Below are positions 9,841 through 22,386 of a DNA stretch of 64,000 nucleotides, piece after piece (within the stretch, counting starts at the first letter, position 1; each line of letters opens with the position of its first letter). Location: contig CM023449.1 of NCBI GenBank assembly GCA_013339765.2, positions 117,973,231 through 118,037,230 on the forward strand, written 5' to 3'. Both the position numbers and the translations under genes were made by a program. The notes beneath the pieces were generated by a model. It saw only the letters and a program-made list of their open reading frames with translations. It had not been told where the DNA came from and did no database searches. This DNA is from Haemaphysalis longicornis (taxonomy: Eukaryota > Arthropoda > Arachnida > Ixodida > Ixodidae).

Positions 9841-10265
9841 AGAGAGAGAATAAACTTTCTTTATTGAGGAAAAAAATAAATTAGAATGGAGTCTTCGGGG
9901 TGGCTTCCCCAGTCCGGGACGCCTTGAGCTCGGGCCGCGTCCACAGCCCTCTCGACCAGCTGACGCTGATCCTCGAGGGTGGAGCTGGCCAAGGCTCTCT
10001 AACAAAGCTCATGGGGGGATAAGGATTGGGGCGGGGAAGCGGGGCTTGGTCGCAGCCTCCTACAATATGATAGAGTGGGCCGGGGGCCTCGCAGAAGCGG
10101 CACTGCGGGGGGTGACAGAAACCACCATGGCACCGACAGAGCAAACTACTGCGAGCTCCGCCAGAGTCGGTGCTTGGCCCCATCAGAGAGAACCCCGTAC
10201 GTTTAGTGGGACCGCAGAAGAGGACGGGCATGACTGACTCAAACACAGTTAGTAAGTGCAACCGA
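9841..10265 (-). pseudogene. LINE 3'-end fragment (C-terminal zinc finger)
   Basis: On the minus strand the frame contains PQCRFCEAPGPLYHIVGGC, a C-x2-C-x7-H-x4-C finger with the same spacing as the end of the LINE at 19121-22386 (CPHCNLLGTLQHVIGEC). It continues with a Pro-rich tail and ends in a 3' end rich in AATAAAG and a CT repeat (9841-9860 complement). Only the C-terminus and 3' UTR survive, as expected for a 5'-truncated non-LTR insertion. The clade is probably the same RNase H-bearing I/R1-like group. Confidence 0.6.
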
Positions 10266-10849
10266 TGGCACGCCCCTCCTTAGCTGGCGAAGGGCATCTT
10301 TTATTTGGTCGGGCGCGTACTGTATACTGTCGTTTGAAAATCATGAGGCGTCATTCGCTACCCGGGACAGTTTTGTAAATGAATTCCAGGCTTGCTTTCG
10401 GTATACCGAAAGGAGAAGGCCATTGTACAGCAGGCTCAAGTCCCCGGTGAAAAGTTCATGACGTGCACGGAGGCTGCGTGGCCTCGTAGGACAGAGCGGT
10501 CCACCAGTTGAAAGGGAACGTTCGGAACTAGATCTAGCGGCTGCGCACGACGTAGCTCGCCTTTGCCGAGCGTTCGAAACATGAAAGACACGGCGCACCT
10601 CCCCAAAGTGGCGAACGTGACCACTACTGCCAGCATGGACATCGGCACTACACCCTCCGAAGCCTTGATGGAGCGGCGTGTCAAAAGAGAACAGCTTGCC
10701 GAGCATGGTTTTTGCCGTTACCAACGTAGTCACACGTGCGTCCCCCCGATTCAATGGTTTATCAGCGCTCTGCTCAAGCCGTCCAGAATGACTCGCACGC
10801 CCCTTGGCTCGATGAGCCCTAACAATGAGCTTTGCGTTTAGGACGCGCA
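10266..10849. other. No gene seen
   Basis: Overlapping open frames on both strands without recognisable motifs. Confidence 0.5.
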
Positions 10850-11640
10850 GCTTTCAGACCTCCGCATCGGAAGTACAAAAACGAAACTTCAACAACGCAA
10901 CTCGGCACGTGCCTATTGATTACACACGATCGCTGAAGCGGCACAAGTTCGCGAACAGCGAGCTTGCCAGAACTGCGGTGTCCGTGGTCATATTGCCGCC
11001 GTTCACGACAATTTCAACAGCCGTATACACGGGTAACTGAACCAACGCGCCCTTCCAGCGGTCGTTGCAGCAGAACGTGACGCGCAACAACTAGCCGGCT
11101 TCTGACAGGAGCTGCACACTCCGACCATGCGACGGCCGCGAACCCCATCGCCACGTCCGTCGCGGACTCAGTTCAACGCTGTGGGGCTAAGGCCTAGGGG
11201 TTATTATCGCTAATGCCCCTGCCCGTCGTCATGTTGAAAAAAAAAAAGACTTTTTCTGTAGATGGTGTGGACACGGTAGCTTTAGTGGATGCAGGTGCTG
11301 AGGTTTTTGTTATGAGCCTCACCTTTAGACGTCGTCTTGGAACAAAAGCTATGTTTGCTAGTTACGGAAAGATTCAATTTTGTGGCGACGGAGGTGAGAG
11401 TTTATGCCTAGTTGGAGTATCTTCGGCGACAGTTCCACTCGGTGAAGAGAGCTTTTGCACGGAGTTCAAGGTTTTGGCTCATACGACTCGTATGCGAATG
11501 CGGTTCGACATTGGACTGTGGAGATGCTGAAATTTCTTTTCTAAGCAAAACACTACGTCTTTATCGCGAGATGGAGGCAATTACGACGAAGGTGTGTTTC
11601 CGTTACCGATTGCACTCTATTACCTACTATGACTGCTAGT
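10850..11640 (+). pseudogene. Ty3/gypsy gag-protease remnant (gypsy-2)
   Basis: The protease frame at 11213-11530 reads VDGVDTVALVDAGAEVFVMS, a retropepsin active-site region (D-A-G-A where D-T/S-G-A is usual), followed by RRRLGTKAMF, then MRFDIGL where families have the ILG-DFL motif, in a shifted frame. Upstream, about 10960, ACQNCGVRGHIAAVHD in another frame looks like the end of gag with a damaged zinc knuckle. RT, integrase and LTRs are absent. The wording differs from the gypsy in the palindrome, so it is a separate family. Confidence 0.65.
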
Positions 11641-14123
11641 TTCTGTCCCCGTGAAAACTGGAGACTTTCGCAACTGGCGTTGCCGAGACCTAGTTGCGCC
11701 TGAAGTTACAAATGCCAGTAAGAAAAATGTCCCAACGACTCTGGACTAAGCATTTGGGTAGTGCTAAGTGTGGGCGGCCAACACTTGTAATAAAGCTGTA
11801 CTTTTGCCTCTTGGGCTGAAGTTCGCGCATTGTCAAGGCCACGTGGCCGTCGCAGTTTAGTCGGTAAGTACGACGGCGCTCTCTACCACAGCCAGCCCGG
11901 ACTGCTCCGGTCAACTCGGGCCGTATAACTTCCTTCCTTCAACAAACGTATCGCTTCCTTCTCGTGAGAGCCGGAGCTACCTGATGCAGTTTTATTTTTC
12001 TTATTATTTAATTACCTAATGCAGTTTTATTACCCGACACAGCTTCATTTGCTTTGAAAAGGAGGAGTACGGTACTAAAGGCTAGAGCAGCTCTCCGAGG
12101 TCCCGACCTCGTTACAAGTTAGCGAACGCGCATGTCGTTCTTAGCTCTTTCTTGAAAAGCGGCGAGCATCGTCTTCTAAAGGCGACCACATACTGCAGGG
12201 GCGCTGCACCGGCCCAGAGCTCGCTCCCGAACACGCGGTGTCGGTGCTCTCCCGCAGCTCCATGTGAGGTCTAATCGCAGCCACAGATTGCTTCAAGTGC
12301 GGGTTAAAAACGTCCCCTCTTTATTGCCGACGGGCGCGCACTTCGCATTTGAGAGAAAGGGGAGCGGAAATGAAATACGGGTGTTCCACTGGGTGAATAC
12401 TCAAAAACTAAGGCACTTAGCACTGCTTATGCGTGGGAATACGAACAGACTACATTTGTTGGTTACATTTCAGAAATTATATTTACAACTTGTATTTCTG
12501 CACTTACACGCGGGCATATATTTCTACAGGGGGTAGACTGGCATAACACAAGGCAGGGAACAGCGTCACAGTGCTCGCCACTGCTGAGGCACAGGTAGTA
12601 AGCGGTATTGCTTAAGGAGCGAAGAAGACAAAATACTAGTGCGATTCAGACTTCTTTGTCCCGATAACAATGATATCGATTTTATCCCAAACTCGGAAAA
12701 ATTAATCCACGAAAACATGTCTGTCAAGCAACGACGACTGACTCCCTAGCCACTTTCCTCTGACGTCATCCTCTGACGTCACACGATCTTGTTTGTGCGG
12801 CTGGCGGCCGCTGACTACCGCTAAGACGCATGTCTGGACGATTTTTTTTTTTTTGGGGGGGGGGGGTCCTGACTCTATTTGGTGGCACCACTTCAATGTC
12901 ATCATCTAATAAAAACACTGAAACTTATGTTTTTAGAGGTGGCCCATATGCCATATGCCATAACACGTCACTGTGGTGCTAACTTTGAAAGTTCTTCAAT
13001 GCTTCTTTCCTTTTCCCGGTTGAAATTTAAGCTGTGATGGGACTAAGTTACCAAAGACTAGGCCTTTCAAACTGAGCAAAGCTGTGTTTTGTTTTTTCAC
13101 GGCCTCTTTAGGGCGGCCAACGTGGGTGACGTCCGTGGTTGATGTTCACTTTGTTGCATACGCACGCTATCGGCCGACAGGGCCGGGGAATGCCGCACCT
13201 ACGACTAGCCGCGGCTGTAGCCACGCTTCGGGAGATTTCTTTGGGCTACCTAATCGCAGAAATCTAGGTCTCGCACTCGCTTTCCCGCCATGCCTGTGGT
13301 TGAAAGAATGCTCGATCAAGAAGCGTACGTACGCACAACCAAGACTGGTGCGCACATACCACGTTACGCATATTTAAAGCAATACATACGTACGTAACTG
13401 TCAGTAGCCGCGCTATTTTGACTAAACGTGGGCCACTCTTCATGGAAGCACAACGGGCAATGTGGTCCGTAATGCTCGGTCGCGGGAGGCCTTTCATGGT
13501 TGGGATGCTTGAGATGTGGCCTCGGAAATGCAGACCAGTAGCTCTTGTTTCAGATATTGTGGTAGAACAGCACGGATTAAGAAGATACGAAAAGAAGGAA
13601 TCTTGAATGGCGCGCGCTAAATATGAGCTGGGCTTACCGAAGAACGACATACACTATCGATACTGGTTTAGCTGGTCGTAAAGTTTTAACAAAAAAAAAA
13701 AGCCCGCCCGCCCGCATCTTCCCACGGGGGGAACACGAGTAAATGCGTCGCATAGGGGGGATTGCATTGCGCGAACGTTGCGTAATTGGGTAGTTTGTGG
13801 TTACCGTTTGGATGTGGGGAGTGTTTCGTCTTTATTATTCTTATTGTTGATTTTGGGACACAGGAAGGACAGGTGAGGGTATTGTGATCATTATTGTATT
13901 TGAGCGCAGGTGACTGAATTCCGAGCGGCCGCTCCGCCGCTTATATACAGTGCGCGCGCTGTCGCGGGAGAGGAGTATGGGGGAGAGACGCGCATGCGCA
14001 CACTTCCGTATACAAGCGCAAGCCCTTTCCGCACCCCCCACTATAGTGCCTGGAATAGTGCCTGGCACTATACCCCCACCGCGCTGTTATCACGCAGCTG
14101 GCACGCCGCTATCACGTGTACAC
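11641..14123. other. No gene seen; low-complexity tracts
   Basis: Contains a T11/G11 run (12842-12866), a short direct repeat of CTCTGACGTCA (12756-12780), an A-run followed by CCCG units (13690-13716) and a GC-rich stretch with GCGCATGCGC motifs from 13920. No gene or element could be supported. Confidence 0.5.
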
Positions 14124-14344
14124 CTGCCGCAGTTGCTGCTGAGCGCGACGGAGCGCACGGGCTAACTACTGCGCATGCGCCCGCAGACGCGTTCCTCCCG
14201 CACCGCCCCAGCTGCTGTTGAGAGCGACGAGGCGCACGGGGCAGCTACGACGCATGCGCGCGCGGACGCGCTCCTGCCGCACCGCCGCAGCTGTTGTTGA
14301 GAGCGAGGAGGGTACGGGGAAGAGACGCGCACCTGCGAAGGGAG
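14124..14344. repeat. 80-bp tandem repeat, about 2.7 copies
   Basis: Units begin near 14124, 14204 and 14284. Each has a (C/G)CAG(C/T)TG(C/T)TGTTGAGAGCG-like start, a GCGCACGGG segment, GCATGCGC and CGCTCCTGCCGCACCG. The third unit breaks off exactly where the large inverted duplication begins. The array is GC-rich and imperfect. Confidence 0.8.
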
Positions 14345-16260
14345 GCGTATTCCGGTTTCGGCGATGCATCACCCACGAAAGGGAGAAAAGGAGGAGTGCG
14401 AGAGGGAAAGGCGAAGGGTTGCGGGGCTGTTCTGCCGGTGTACACACTCCCCGCTCTTGGCCCGGCGGCCGGCCTGCAGTGAATACCGAAGCGTGCGCCC
14501 TTTTCACTTGCGCGAACCGGCAAGTATTTCAATTGCGCGTTGGATTTCGCCTTCTGGGACAGCTGCGCTGTGATTCAACCACACTCCTAGATCTGGATAT
14601 TTTAACGAAGTTAAAAGTGCTTCAACTGTGCCTGTGTTGGATTTCGCGTCCCCTTGTGATGCCCGCCGCTGTGCATTTCGAAGTGCTTCAACCGGGTCGT
14701 TTGATTAAGTTTTACGCTAGTGTTCTAGGTAATATTACCTAAATACTTTGTCATCCGTGCTGTTTTGCAATCGCAGTGTAGCGTTCGCAAATCGTCGCGT
14801 GAACGGTTGCTGCGCAAGCGTGCATCCACAGTTCACCCCGTGATCGGCCGCCGCTGTGAAAGTCGTCAACCTTTATTATGAATGAATTCCTGGAGTGTGA
14901 CAAATAGAAATTTAGCCTAATGCCCCATAAAGTTGGGCCTAAGTCACGCTGGGAATACGCGATAAGTATAATCACTTGTCGCCCACCTTGAACATGTTGC
15001 TATACTCATATTTTCTGACGATTGCTTTCAACCTTGTCATGACGGATGAATTTTGTGCCCTGCTTTTTATGCGATGGTACAAACAACCGGGTTGCTTGTT
15101 TTGTTTTTTTTCTTTATCGTATCTACCGCTCCGCCCAGACGAAACGGCAGTTTGGCACTAAAGTTTTGCCCAGACAGAATTAAAACTGTCAAATACTCCT
15201 GCTCTGATCTTCGCCTCTTAGATTTAGACACGCAGGACTACCTTTGCACCGGCTCCTCTTCGCGATCGTGTGTTCACGGGTCTTTTTCTTTTTTGCTTGC
15301 AAGCCCCAATGGTGCTAGCACCCACATTTATTTGCGAGTTGGATTATGAAGCCTCCACTGATGACTTACGTTTGTCCACACACACTGACCAAAACAAGCT
15401 ACAAGGGGCTTTGGTATCCAGTATTCTTACGCTGGAGCATGCTTCAAGGCATGTGATCACAAAAGCACTTAAGTTTGCAGCAAATACAGGTTCTCAAATT
15501 GACTGAAGAACTGAAACAGAACATTAAGCCTTATAAATCTTTACCTAGTATGTGCGCTAGTTCTGCATCAATTGCAAAAAAAAAAAAAAAACCCGCAACA
15601 CATGCTAATGAACTGATCACGAAAAAGTGACGTAGTGAATAGTAAATCTGTCTGCTGAAAACAATTTTTTAATAAAACTACAGATTTGAATATAGATTAC
15701 ATGTTGCAATGTATGGGCATATGAAACAGCAGAAACCAAGTCCCAAAGCTCGAAAATTCTTTATTAAATGCTTTATAACCTCAAATATACATACACCATT
15801 TTACGTGCCCGTCACGGTTTAGGCCAGGAACATCTTGGCTCAAAACTTTCCACAATTTCTCAGTCAGCACCTGCAACACCAAAAGAAACAAATAAACGCT
15901 TCCTTTCACAACCACACCGCAAACGTCAAGTGAATCTAAATTCACAATTGATGGTGTATTTTGTCCCATATATGGCTACATTATTATGTACACAAAAGTT
16001 AGTTTAGCCTGCTTTTGAACTATTCTAACTGCTTATTCTGAATTTTTTTCTACGTGACACCAGAGATCCTTTGCTGATGCAGTCTTGTGTCTAAAACCTG
16101 CTTTAGTCCCTTCACACCAAACGGTATTTTTGACTTTCTTGAGAATTTGTACAAAGCCAAATAATGGCTCACACTTGTAGGATTAAAGTTCTGAGCTAGA
16201 CTGCTTTGATCTCTGATCTCGTTAACAAACTGCACTGCCTTTCCCAATAGCTAAGCAGGT
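14345..16260. other. Outer unidentified segment of left arm
   Basis: This segment has a mirror copy at about 37740-39677. It includes the palindrome AGGTAATATTACCT (14727-14740), an open frame with FICELDYEASTDDLRLSTHT (15330-15390, plus), and minus-strand frames with VLTEKLWKVLSQDVPGLNRD (15800-15860) and PFGVKGLKQVLDTRLHQQRI (16060-16120). The same frames persist in the mirror copy, but both copies descend from one ancestor, so that does not prove selection. I cannot assign a family; a decayed DNA transposon is possible. Confidence 0.4.
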
Positions 16261-16474
16261 GCTTACAGTGTATCTGACAGAACAGCTGTCACGCAATGGC
16301 CATACAGGACAACTGGGTCGGTTTATCAGTCAGGAATTATATAAGGGGGCACTAGGTTGAGCCCAGCTGATCGCACCACTGCTGCAAAAACAAAGTTGAA
16401 AAAGATTCTATTTCGGGGGTTGTAGGTGCCGAGGCCACTTTTGGGCTATGAAGCGTGACACAGTGCTAGGTTCG

Positions 16475-16562
16475 ATCCACGTTAATCCTGACATTTGGGT
16501 ATCTTAACTCGCACTGAAATCTCCACACACGGGCGTTTTCGATTTTTTTTGCTTTCACTAAA
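16475..16562 (-). mobile_element. Decayed tRNA-SINE body fragment
   Basis: On the minus strand it retains AACGCCCGTGTGTGGAGATT and the following CAGTGCGAGTTAAGATACCC region, a degenerate version of the SINE body seen at 4442-4614. The tRNA head is reduced to a GGATCGAACC-like B box near 16470. The mirror copy is at 37473-37560. The strong divergence implies an old insertion. Confidence 0.6.
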
Positions 16563-17209
16563 AAAAAAGAAAAAGAAAAAAGTCCTTGGGCTCAGCTGCA
16601 CAATGCTTTAGGAACTGCGGCTGCTGCTCAGGCACAAGTTGGAGCCATTACTTGACTCGGCACAAATCCTCAAGAGTTGAAAACTGATTTCAGCGCAAAG
16701 CGGCAAAACAGCACTTTATTAAAAACAAGAGAAGTGGGAAAGACCTTATAACAACACTTGCTAAAGAACGACCTCTTTGAATAAACACAGTGTCACTTTG
16801 TAAATCGTCAATGCCTGGATAGCATACCTGCATGCACAAGTATACTTAGTTGCTCCTTTAGACCAACAACGATGGCCAGAAGAAGTCAGGCTGCTGCCTT
16901 GCACGCCTTGTACTTGCTGCTTCGCCTTAATATTACCATAAGTTAGGAGCCATGTATCTGAAATACCCATCTGCTTGATGCTTTGAACGTGCCATGTAGG
17001 TGTTGCCGTGCAGTAATCCTCATTGGACGACGAGAACGAATGCAAATTAAATGACTCACGAGAGAAAAATGACGTTACCAAAGTTGATCAGTTCGCTACT
17101 CTGGCACCGCTTTACCATTGAGCCAATGCTGTGGACTTGTTTGTAAACAACATGTAATTTCTCCGCGCCACGTAACATCATTCGTAGTGGTTGCGGACTG
17201 AAGTAGCGT

Positions 17210-18665
17210 AGAAAACCGGGCTAGTTGGTGCATATTCATCTTCGCAGCGCACAAATAACGGGACAAAAAGGAGGATAACACTGGACAACCACTGAACCAA
17301 AACTGAATTTTTATTGAAGAGACAAATATAAAGCCATCGAAGGTATAAAACAAAGATAAAAATATGACACATGAACCCACTATAAGCAACTGTACAGACG
17401 AACGCTCTCAAGTACTGCTCTCTTCAAGATACGCCAATTCTGCATCTAAAAGTGCTAAAGACGAGCGCTAACACACGAGTCAGACATTTTTCGAATTTTA
17501 TGTGCTTCCACTATACTTCCCTCACCTTTTGTTCATCGTGCGAGAACAGTACCGTTGTATCATGAAGGAAAAGCGTACAACCACAGTCTTTGCAATGGGT
17601 GGGAAGAGGGCCAGAAGGCACTCAGTGAACTGGCCAACATCAAAGCGACCACAATTGAAAGGAATGCAATAAGCCACATTTAATCTACAAGGAACAAACT
17701 GTTTCTCATGTTTCACACCACAGCTGTTTGCTCGGCCCTTATTACTAATATTCTTTTCGATGGCGGGACAGATGCAGTTCAACTTAATTTTGGCTGAAAA
17801 CACCACATTGATGTTATATCTGCTCCCCACTTCTTTCAAGCGGTGAGATACATCGTGCAGGTACGAGATTACAACTATCTTTTCCTTCACAACATCACAA
17901 GCAGGAGACAAGTTTTCTTCACCAAATCCAACAACTGAAGACAGGCCGACCCAATGACTCCGTCACCGTAGCCAGCATTTTTGGGTCCAACTAACTGTTC
18001 ATCAAAGCTAGACTCAATTAGGTGAAAACAAGACTGAAAACAAAACAAGATGGCTGACCTGAGGCAGTTGACAACAATCCCATATTTTACAATCCTAGAA
18101 CGTGCTTATGAAGAGGCTTCTTCGATCGCGGGCTATAGAGCCAACATACATGATTCTGCTCGAATTTTAACAACAGGTCCAAAAACTGGATTGTTCTTTC
18201 GTTTAGCGCCTTAGACATAAAAGTCAGCCCAAATGTGTGACGTTTGAATGCTTTTAAAATGTCTACCATTTTTCTTGTAGGGTCATAGTTTCCACAAAGT
18301 ACTAAGTAATCGTCAACATACCCGAAAGTTTTAATTGCCAAACCCTCCAAGTCATGTTCTAATACACGGTCAACATGAGCCAAGAAAATGTCACTAACAA
18401 GGTGAGGAACTTTAGAACGTCTACAGATTCCAGATCTCTGCACATAGACACTGTCACAACATCCTACAATAGTTGATGCTAAGTAGAAACGCAGAAGCTC
18501 CAAAAAGGATTCCACTGAAATGCCGCAACTTTGCATAAACTTAACCTCGCCGTTGTAGACGGTGATACGTTCTTTCACAGAGGCCAAAACTTGTTCATGC
18601 GGTAGGGAGTAGAAAAGGTTTTCAGCGTCAATGCTGAAAGCAGAGCACCAGCCTGGATTACTGAG
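17210..18665 (-). mobile_element. PLE-3, 5'-truncated Penelope-like element (left arm)
   Basis: Runs right to left from the middle of the RT (18665) through the endonuclease remnant to a 3' tail with AATAAAAATTCAG (complement of 17303-17315). The 5' truncation point abuts gypsy sequence at about 18670. The mirror copy is at 35342-36830. Confidence 0.75.
17522..18662 (-). pseudogene. PLE-3 RT and endonuclease remnant
   Basis: RT motifs on the minus strand: AFSIDAENLFYSLPHE (about 18640-18595), SGICRRSKVPHLVSDIFLAH (about 18430-18370) and the catalytic GYVDDYLVLCG (about 18330-18295, YVDD intact), then KALNERTIQFLDLLLKFEQ. After a frame change comes SRYNINVVFSAK and the endonuclease area YCIPFNCGRFDVGQF (about 17670-17625), where the second Tyr of GIY-YIG reads Asp. 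The frames are broken at least twice, and the N-terminal half is missing through 5' truncation. Confidence 0.75.
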
Positions 18666-18779
18666 CGCACAGTAGCCTCATTTGCGCGCTGTGAAGATGA
18701 AGAGGTTTGCGAAGCGTGCCCTATCCTGGTCCTCTTGCATTGCAACATCTGCTACCTCAAACACGGAGCTGCGCAGTGG

Positions 18780-19120
18780 ACGCCAGGTCGGCACAGAAAT
18801 TTTGGCACTCGATGGAGCCCTCTGGCCGACTATGCCACTTATGGTCGTCTCCCATCCCTGCGACCGCAGCATCTTCTGCGGCACTGACGTTGATGACTGG
18901 ATAAGCACCTACGAGAGTGCGAGCGCTCATAACAGATGGGACGCAACCTTGGTGCTGGCCAACGTAATATTTTACCTCAGGGGCCCAGCCAGACTATTGT
19001 TGGTTTGAGACACACGAAGCAGACCCGACAAGCTGGGAAACCTGCAAATTGACATTATGTGAGCTGTTCGGAAAGCTTGTTGGCCACCAACTAGCCGCGA
19101 AGGAACTTGCTTCCCATGCC
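18780..19120 (+). pseudogene. gypsy-1 gag, first part (left arm)
   Basis: The frame contains CGTDVDDWISTYESASAHNRW and NVIFYLRGPARLLL, then after a stop SWETCKLTLCELFGKLVGHQ and LAAKELASHA. This is the conserved gag capsid region of tick gypsy elements (DVEDWL...HNRWD, SW..CK...LFGK). It breaks at 19120, the LINE target duplication, and resumes at 22387. Confidence 0.8.
19110..19120 (+). repeat. LINE target-site duplication, 5' copy
   Basis: CTTCCCATGCC, identical to 22387-22397. The empty site in the right arm (complement of about 34893-34903) carries it once. Confidence 0.95.
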
Positions 19121-22100
19121 TAGGGATAGAGGGCACGTTACTCGACAGCAAGAGAGAGGCGGGCAGCCGGCCTTTATTGATATTAGGAGATTTCAATGCG
19201 CCTCACTCGATATGGGGCTACAAATTCTGCTCAAAGAGAGGCAGGATGCTGGTGAACCTCATGGATCAGTACAACCTAGCCCTCCTCAACGAACCAGACA
19301 CTCCCACCCGCATGGGTACAAGTACGTCCCGTAACACCACTCCAGACCTTACCCTGCAGAGTGGAACTTTAGACGTGTCGTGGCGGAACACGGGGGTAAA
19401 CCTGGGTTCGGACCACGATATACTAAACATCACGATCAGGGGGCCCATGTTCAAGGCAAGAATGGGAACAGCAAAGCTAACTGACTGGGACAAGCTTCGA
19501 CAAAGGCAAGCAGCCGGACGAAGATGAGAACATGAACAGCACCAGACCATATGGGGAATGGGCCAAGGAGCAAATCGAGCTTGGTAGCGAAATATACCCA
19601 GAAAATTGCGACCACACTACCGACACCCTTTGTGGACGCAGGCTTGCCCACTTCTGGAAGCTCGACACAGCCTCACCAGACGCTGAAAGAAACAACGACA
19701 CAACAGGAAACTTCGCAGACGCATCCATGAGCTCAACAAGCAAGCTGCTGAATACGCGACCCAGCTGTGCAAAGAGAACTGGCTGAGCGTGTGTGACGGT
19801 CTACAGGGCACCCTGTCTACAGGAAGACGTGGTCTCTCCTCCGTCACCTGATCGACCCTCTCCGCAGCAAAAGCGCCACTAATCGAAGCCTCATACGCAC
19901 CCTCAACAACTATACTGGCGGTGTCGATGAACTCATCAACGACCTGAAGGCCAAGTACCTGAAAACTGAGAAGGGAGACATCGCACCTCAGGACTATGCA
20001 GGACCTACCAACGAAGCAATAGACAAACCATTCACCGACACCGAATTGGTCGCGGCAATCTCCGAGAGCAATAAGGCCAGCGCGCCAGGACCCGATACCA
20101 TTACCTACAAGTTACTCAACAACCTCGGGGACAGGCCCGCAGAGAGCTGCTCCAGTACACTAACCAAGTCTGGGAGACTGGCAAACTCCCACCGGAATGG
20201 AAAGAGGCAGAAGTCCGCTTCATACCCAAGCCTGGGAAGACACCTCACATTGACAACATGCGACCGATATCCCTCACGTCCTGCGTGGGGAAGATCATGG
20301 AACGTATGGTACTCAAGAGGTTGCAGCGACATCTGGATGCACCGACCAGATGCCGGAGACAATGTATGGCTTCAGCAACACCTAGGCACCCAAGATGTTC
20401 TCATACAACTTAACGAGCTAGTAATCAAGCGGGCAACGAAACAGGCGCCCCGAGCGATACTAGCGCTCGATCTCAAAGGTGCCTTTGACAACGTCACGCA
20501 TGATAGTGTCCTCCGCAACCTACGCAACACGGGTTGCGGAGTGAGAGCGTACAACTATATCCGAGACTTTCTTAGCAACCGAACGGCCATGATCAGAATA
20601 GGAGAGAAGACATCCCAAACCGATCTTACTGGGGGATAGAGGAACACCGCAAGGTTCAGTTTTCTCCCCACTCCTGTTCAACATTGCTCTCCTGCCGTTG
20701 GCCAAGCTTCTCGAGTCCATTGATGGCCTGGGACATGCATTGTATGCCGACGACATCACCCTCTGGACTGCGAGAGCAGGATCGGATGGATGGATCGAAG
20801 ACACGCTCCAAAAGCAGCTGAGACGGTTAACAGCTATGTGAAGGCCTGTGGCCTTTGCTGTTCGCCTCAAAAGTCGGAGCTGACCATTGTTAGACCACGT
20901 ACATCAGGGAAACGATCAGAAACCATTGGAATCACTCTAGAAGGGATCCGCATCCTTCCGGTACCTCAACTCAGGATCCTAGGCCTCTTGATCCAGGCAG
21001 ACGGCAAGGCAACGGCTATGATCAGAAAAATCAAGCTCGCGTCAGACCAGATCTTGAGCATGATCAGGCGAGTGGCCAACAGGCGGAGGGGTCTGAAAGA
21101 ATCAGACACATTGCGCCTCGTTCAGGCCTTTGTTACCTCAAGAATTATCTACGCAGCGCCGTATATGCAACTCCTGAAAAATGATGTAATACAACTTGAC
21201 ACAATAATCAGGGAAAGCCACAAAGCAGGCCCTGGGTATTCCCACAAACTCGTCCACAACAAAATTACTACAAATGGCAGTCCACAACACAGTAGCCGAG
21301 CTTATAGAAGCCCACCTGTCCAATCAAAGGGTCCGCCTTAGCCATACCAAGGCGGGCAGAAGCGTCCTCCGCAAGATCGGATGGCAGCAATCCCACTATA
21401 CCTGTCACGGCCAATTACCCGAAGAGTGGACTGAGAAGATGGAAAGCAAACCATTACCGCGCAACATGAACCCCACAAGGCACGCCGGACGGCGCGACGC
21501 CCGGGCCAGAGCCCTCTCCAGGACCCTGGAGGAAGACGACACTGTCCTCTACACAGATGCCTCCCTGCCCAAACACTCCACAAGGGCAACGGTCGCGGTC
21601 ACCGGGTTGGACAAGCTGGTCACCTGCGCATCGTATCAACCTCCATCTTCAGAGGAAGCAGAAGAAGTGGCGATAGCCCTCGCACTCCTGCAACCTAACG
21701 TCACCAAGATCGTTACGGACTCACAAGCTGCGTACAAGAACTACAGATCTGGCTGGGGTGTCCCTTGCGGCTCTAAAACTCCTCGAAAAAGCTAGGCCTC
21801 CTAAACAAAAGATCGAATTAGTTTGGGGTCCCGGCCCACTCCTCTGTTGAGGGCAACGAATATGCTCATCAACAGGCCCGAGCGCTGAACCCCCGGGCCA
21901 CCGAGGAGGAGGGAAGGGGATGGCAACCCATCACCCAGCTACACAGATATAGTCAAATATTACAGGGACGGTAGGAAGACATTCCCACACCCCAACCACT
22001 CCTTGACTAGAGCAGAACAAGCAATATACAGGCAAATACAGGCAGGCTCCTTTCCTCACCCCTGCCTCCAGAATAAAATGTACCCTGAAATCTACAAGAA

Positions 22101-22386
22101 CAGATGCCCTCACTGCAATCTACTAGGCACTCTCCAGCACGTCATAGGAGAGTGCAATTTCTCCAAAGACCGCCCCCCACCTATACCCATAAGTAATTCG
22201 CCTACTATCCTCACCGTTGACGAGCGATGGGAGATCTTGCTATCCAGCCCCGCCCTGGAAGACCAGCTCCGACTGATCCACAGGGGCCAGGCGGCCCTGG
22301 AAGCATATGGAACCCGTGAAGAGGGAGCCACCCCATCGGGCGCTTAACGCGCTCTGTCTGACAATAAAAGTTGTTTCCTCCTCCTC
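19121..22386 (+). mobile_element. 5'-truncated RNase H-bearing LINE (I/R1-like), 3,266 bp
   Basis: A non-LTR retrotransposon inserted in gypsy-1 gag in the left arm only. It begins inside the endonuclease domain and ends in AATAAAAGTTG followed by TCC repeats. It is flanked by the 11-bp duplication CTTCCCATGCC, and the right arm supplies the uninterrupted pre-insertion sequence, so both boundaries are exact. ORF1 is missing because of the 5' truncation. The domain order APE, RT, RNase H, C-terminal CCHC places it in the I/R1/LOA/Tad1 group; the clade is not resolved. Confidence 0.93.
19165..22347 (+). pseudogene. LINE ORF2: APE endonuclease, RT, RNase H, zinc finger
   Basis: Endonuclease: ILGDFNAPHSIWGYKF (about 19180) and NLGSDHDILNITIRG (about 19398). 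RT: NKASAPGPDTITYKLLN (about 20070), a frame-shifted IDNMRPISLTSCVGKIMER (about 20250), AILALDLKGAFDNV (about 20457) and LYADDITLW (about 20742, YADD box). RNase H: VLYTDASLP (about 21543) and IVTDSQAAYKNY (about 21712). C-terminal finger: CPHCNLLGTLQHVIGEC (about 22104). At least four frame changes and a stop after TSQTDLTGG (20637-20639) inactivate it. A live copy would nick target DNA with APE and prime reverse transcription there. Confidence 0.88.
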
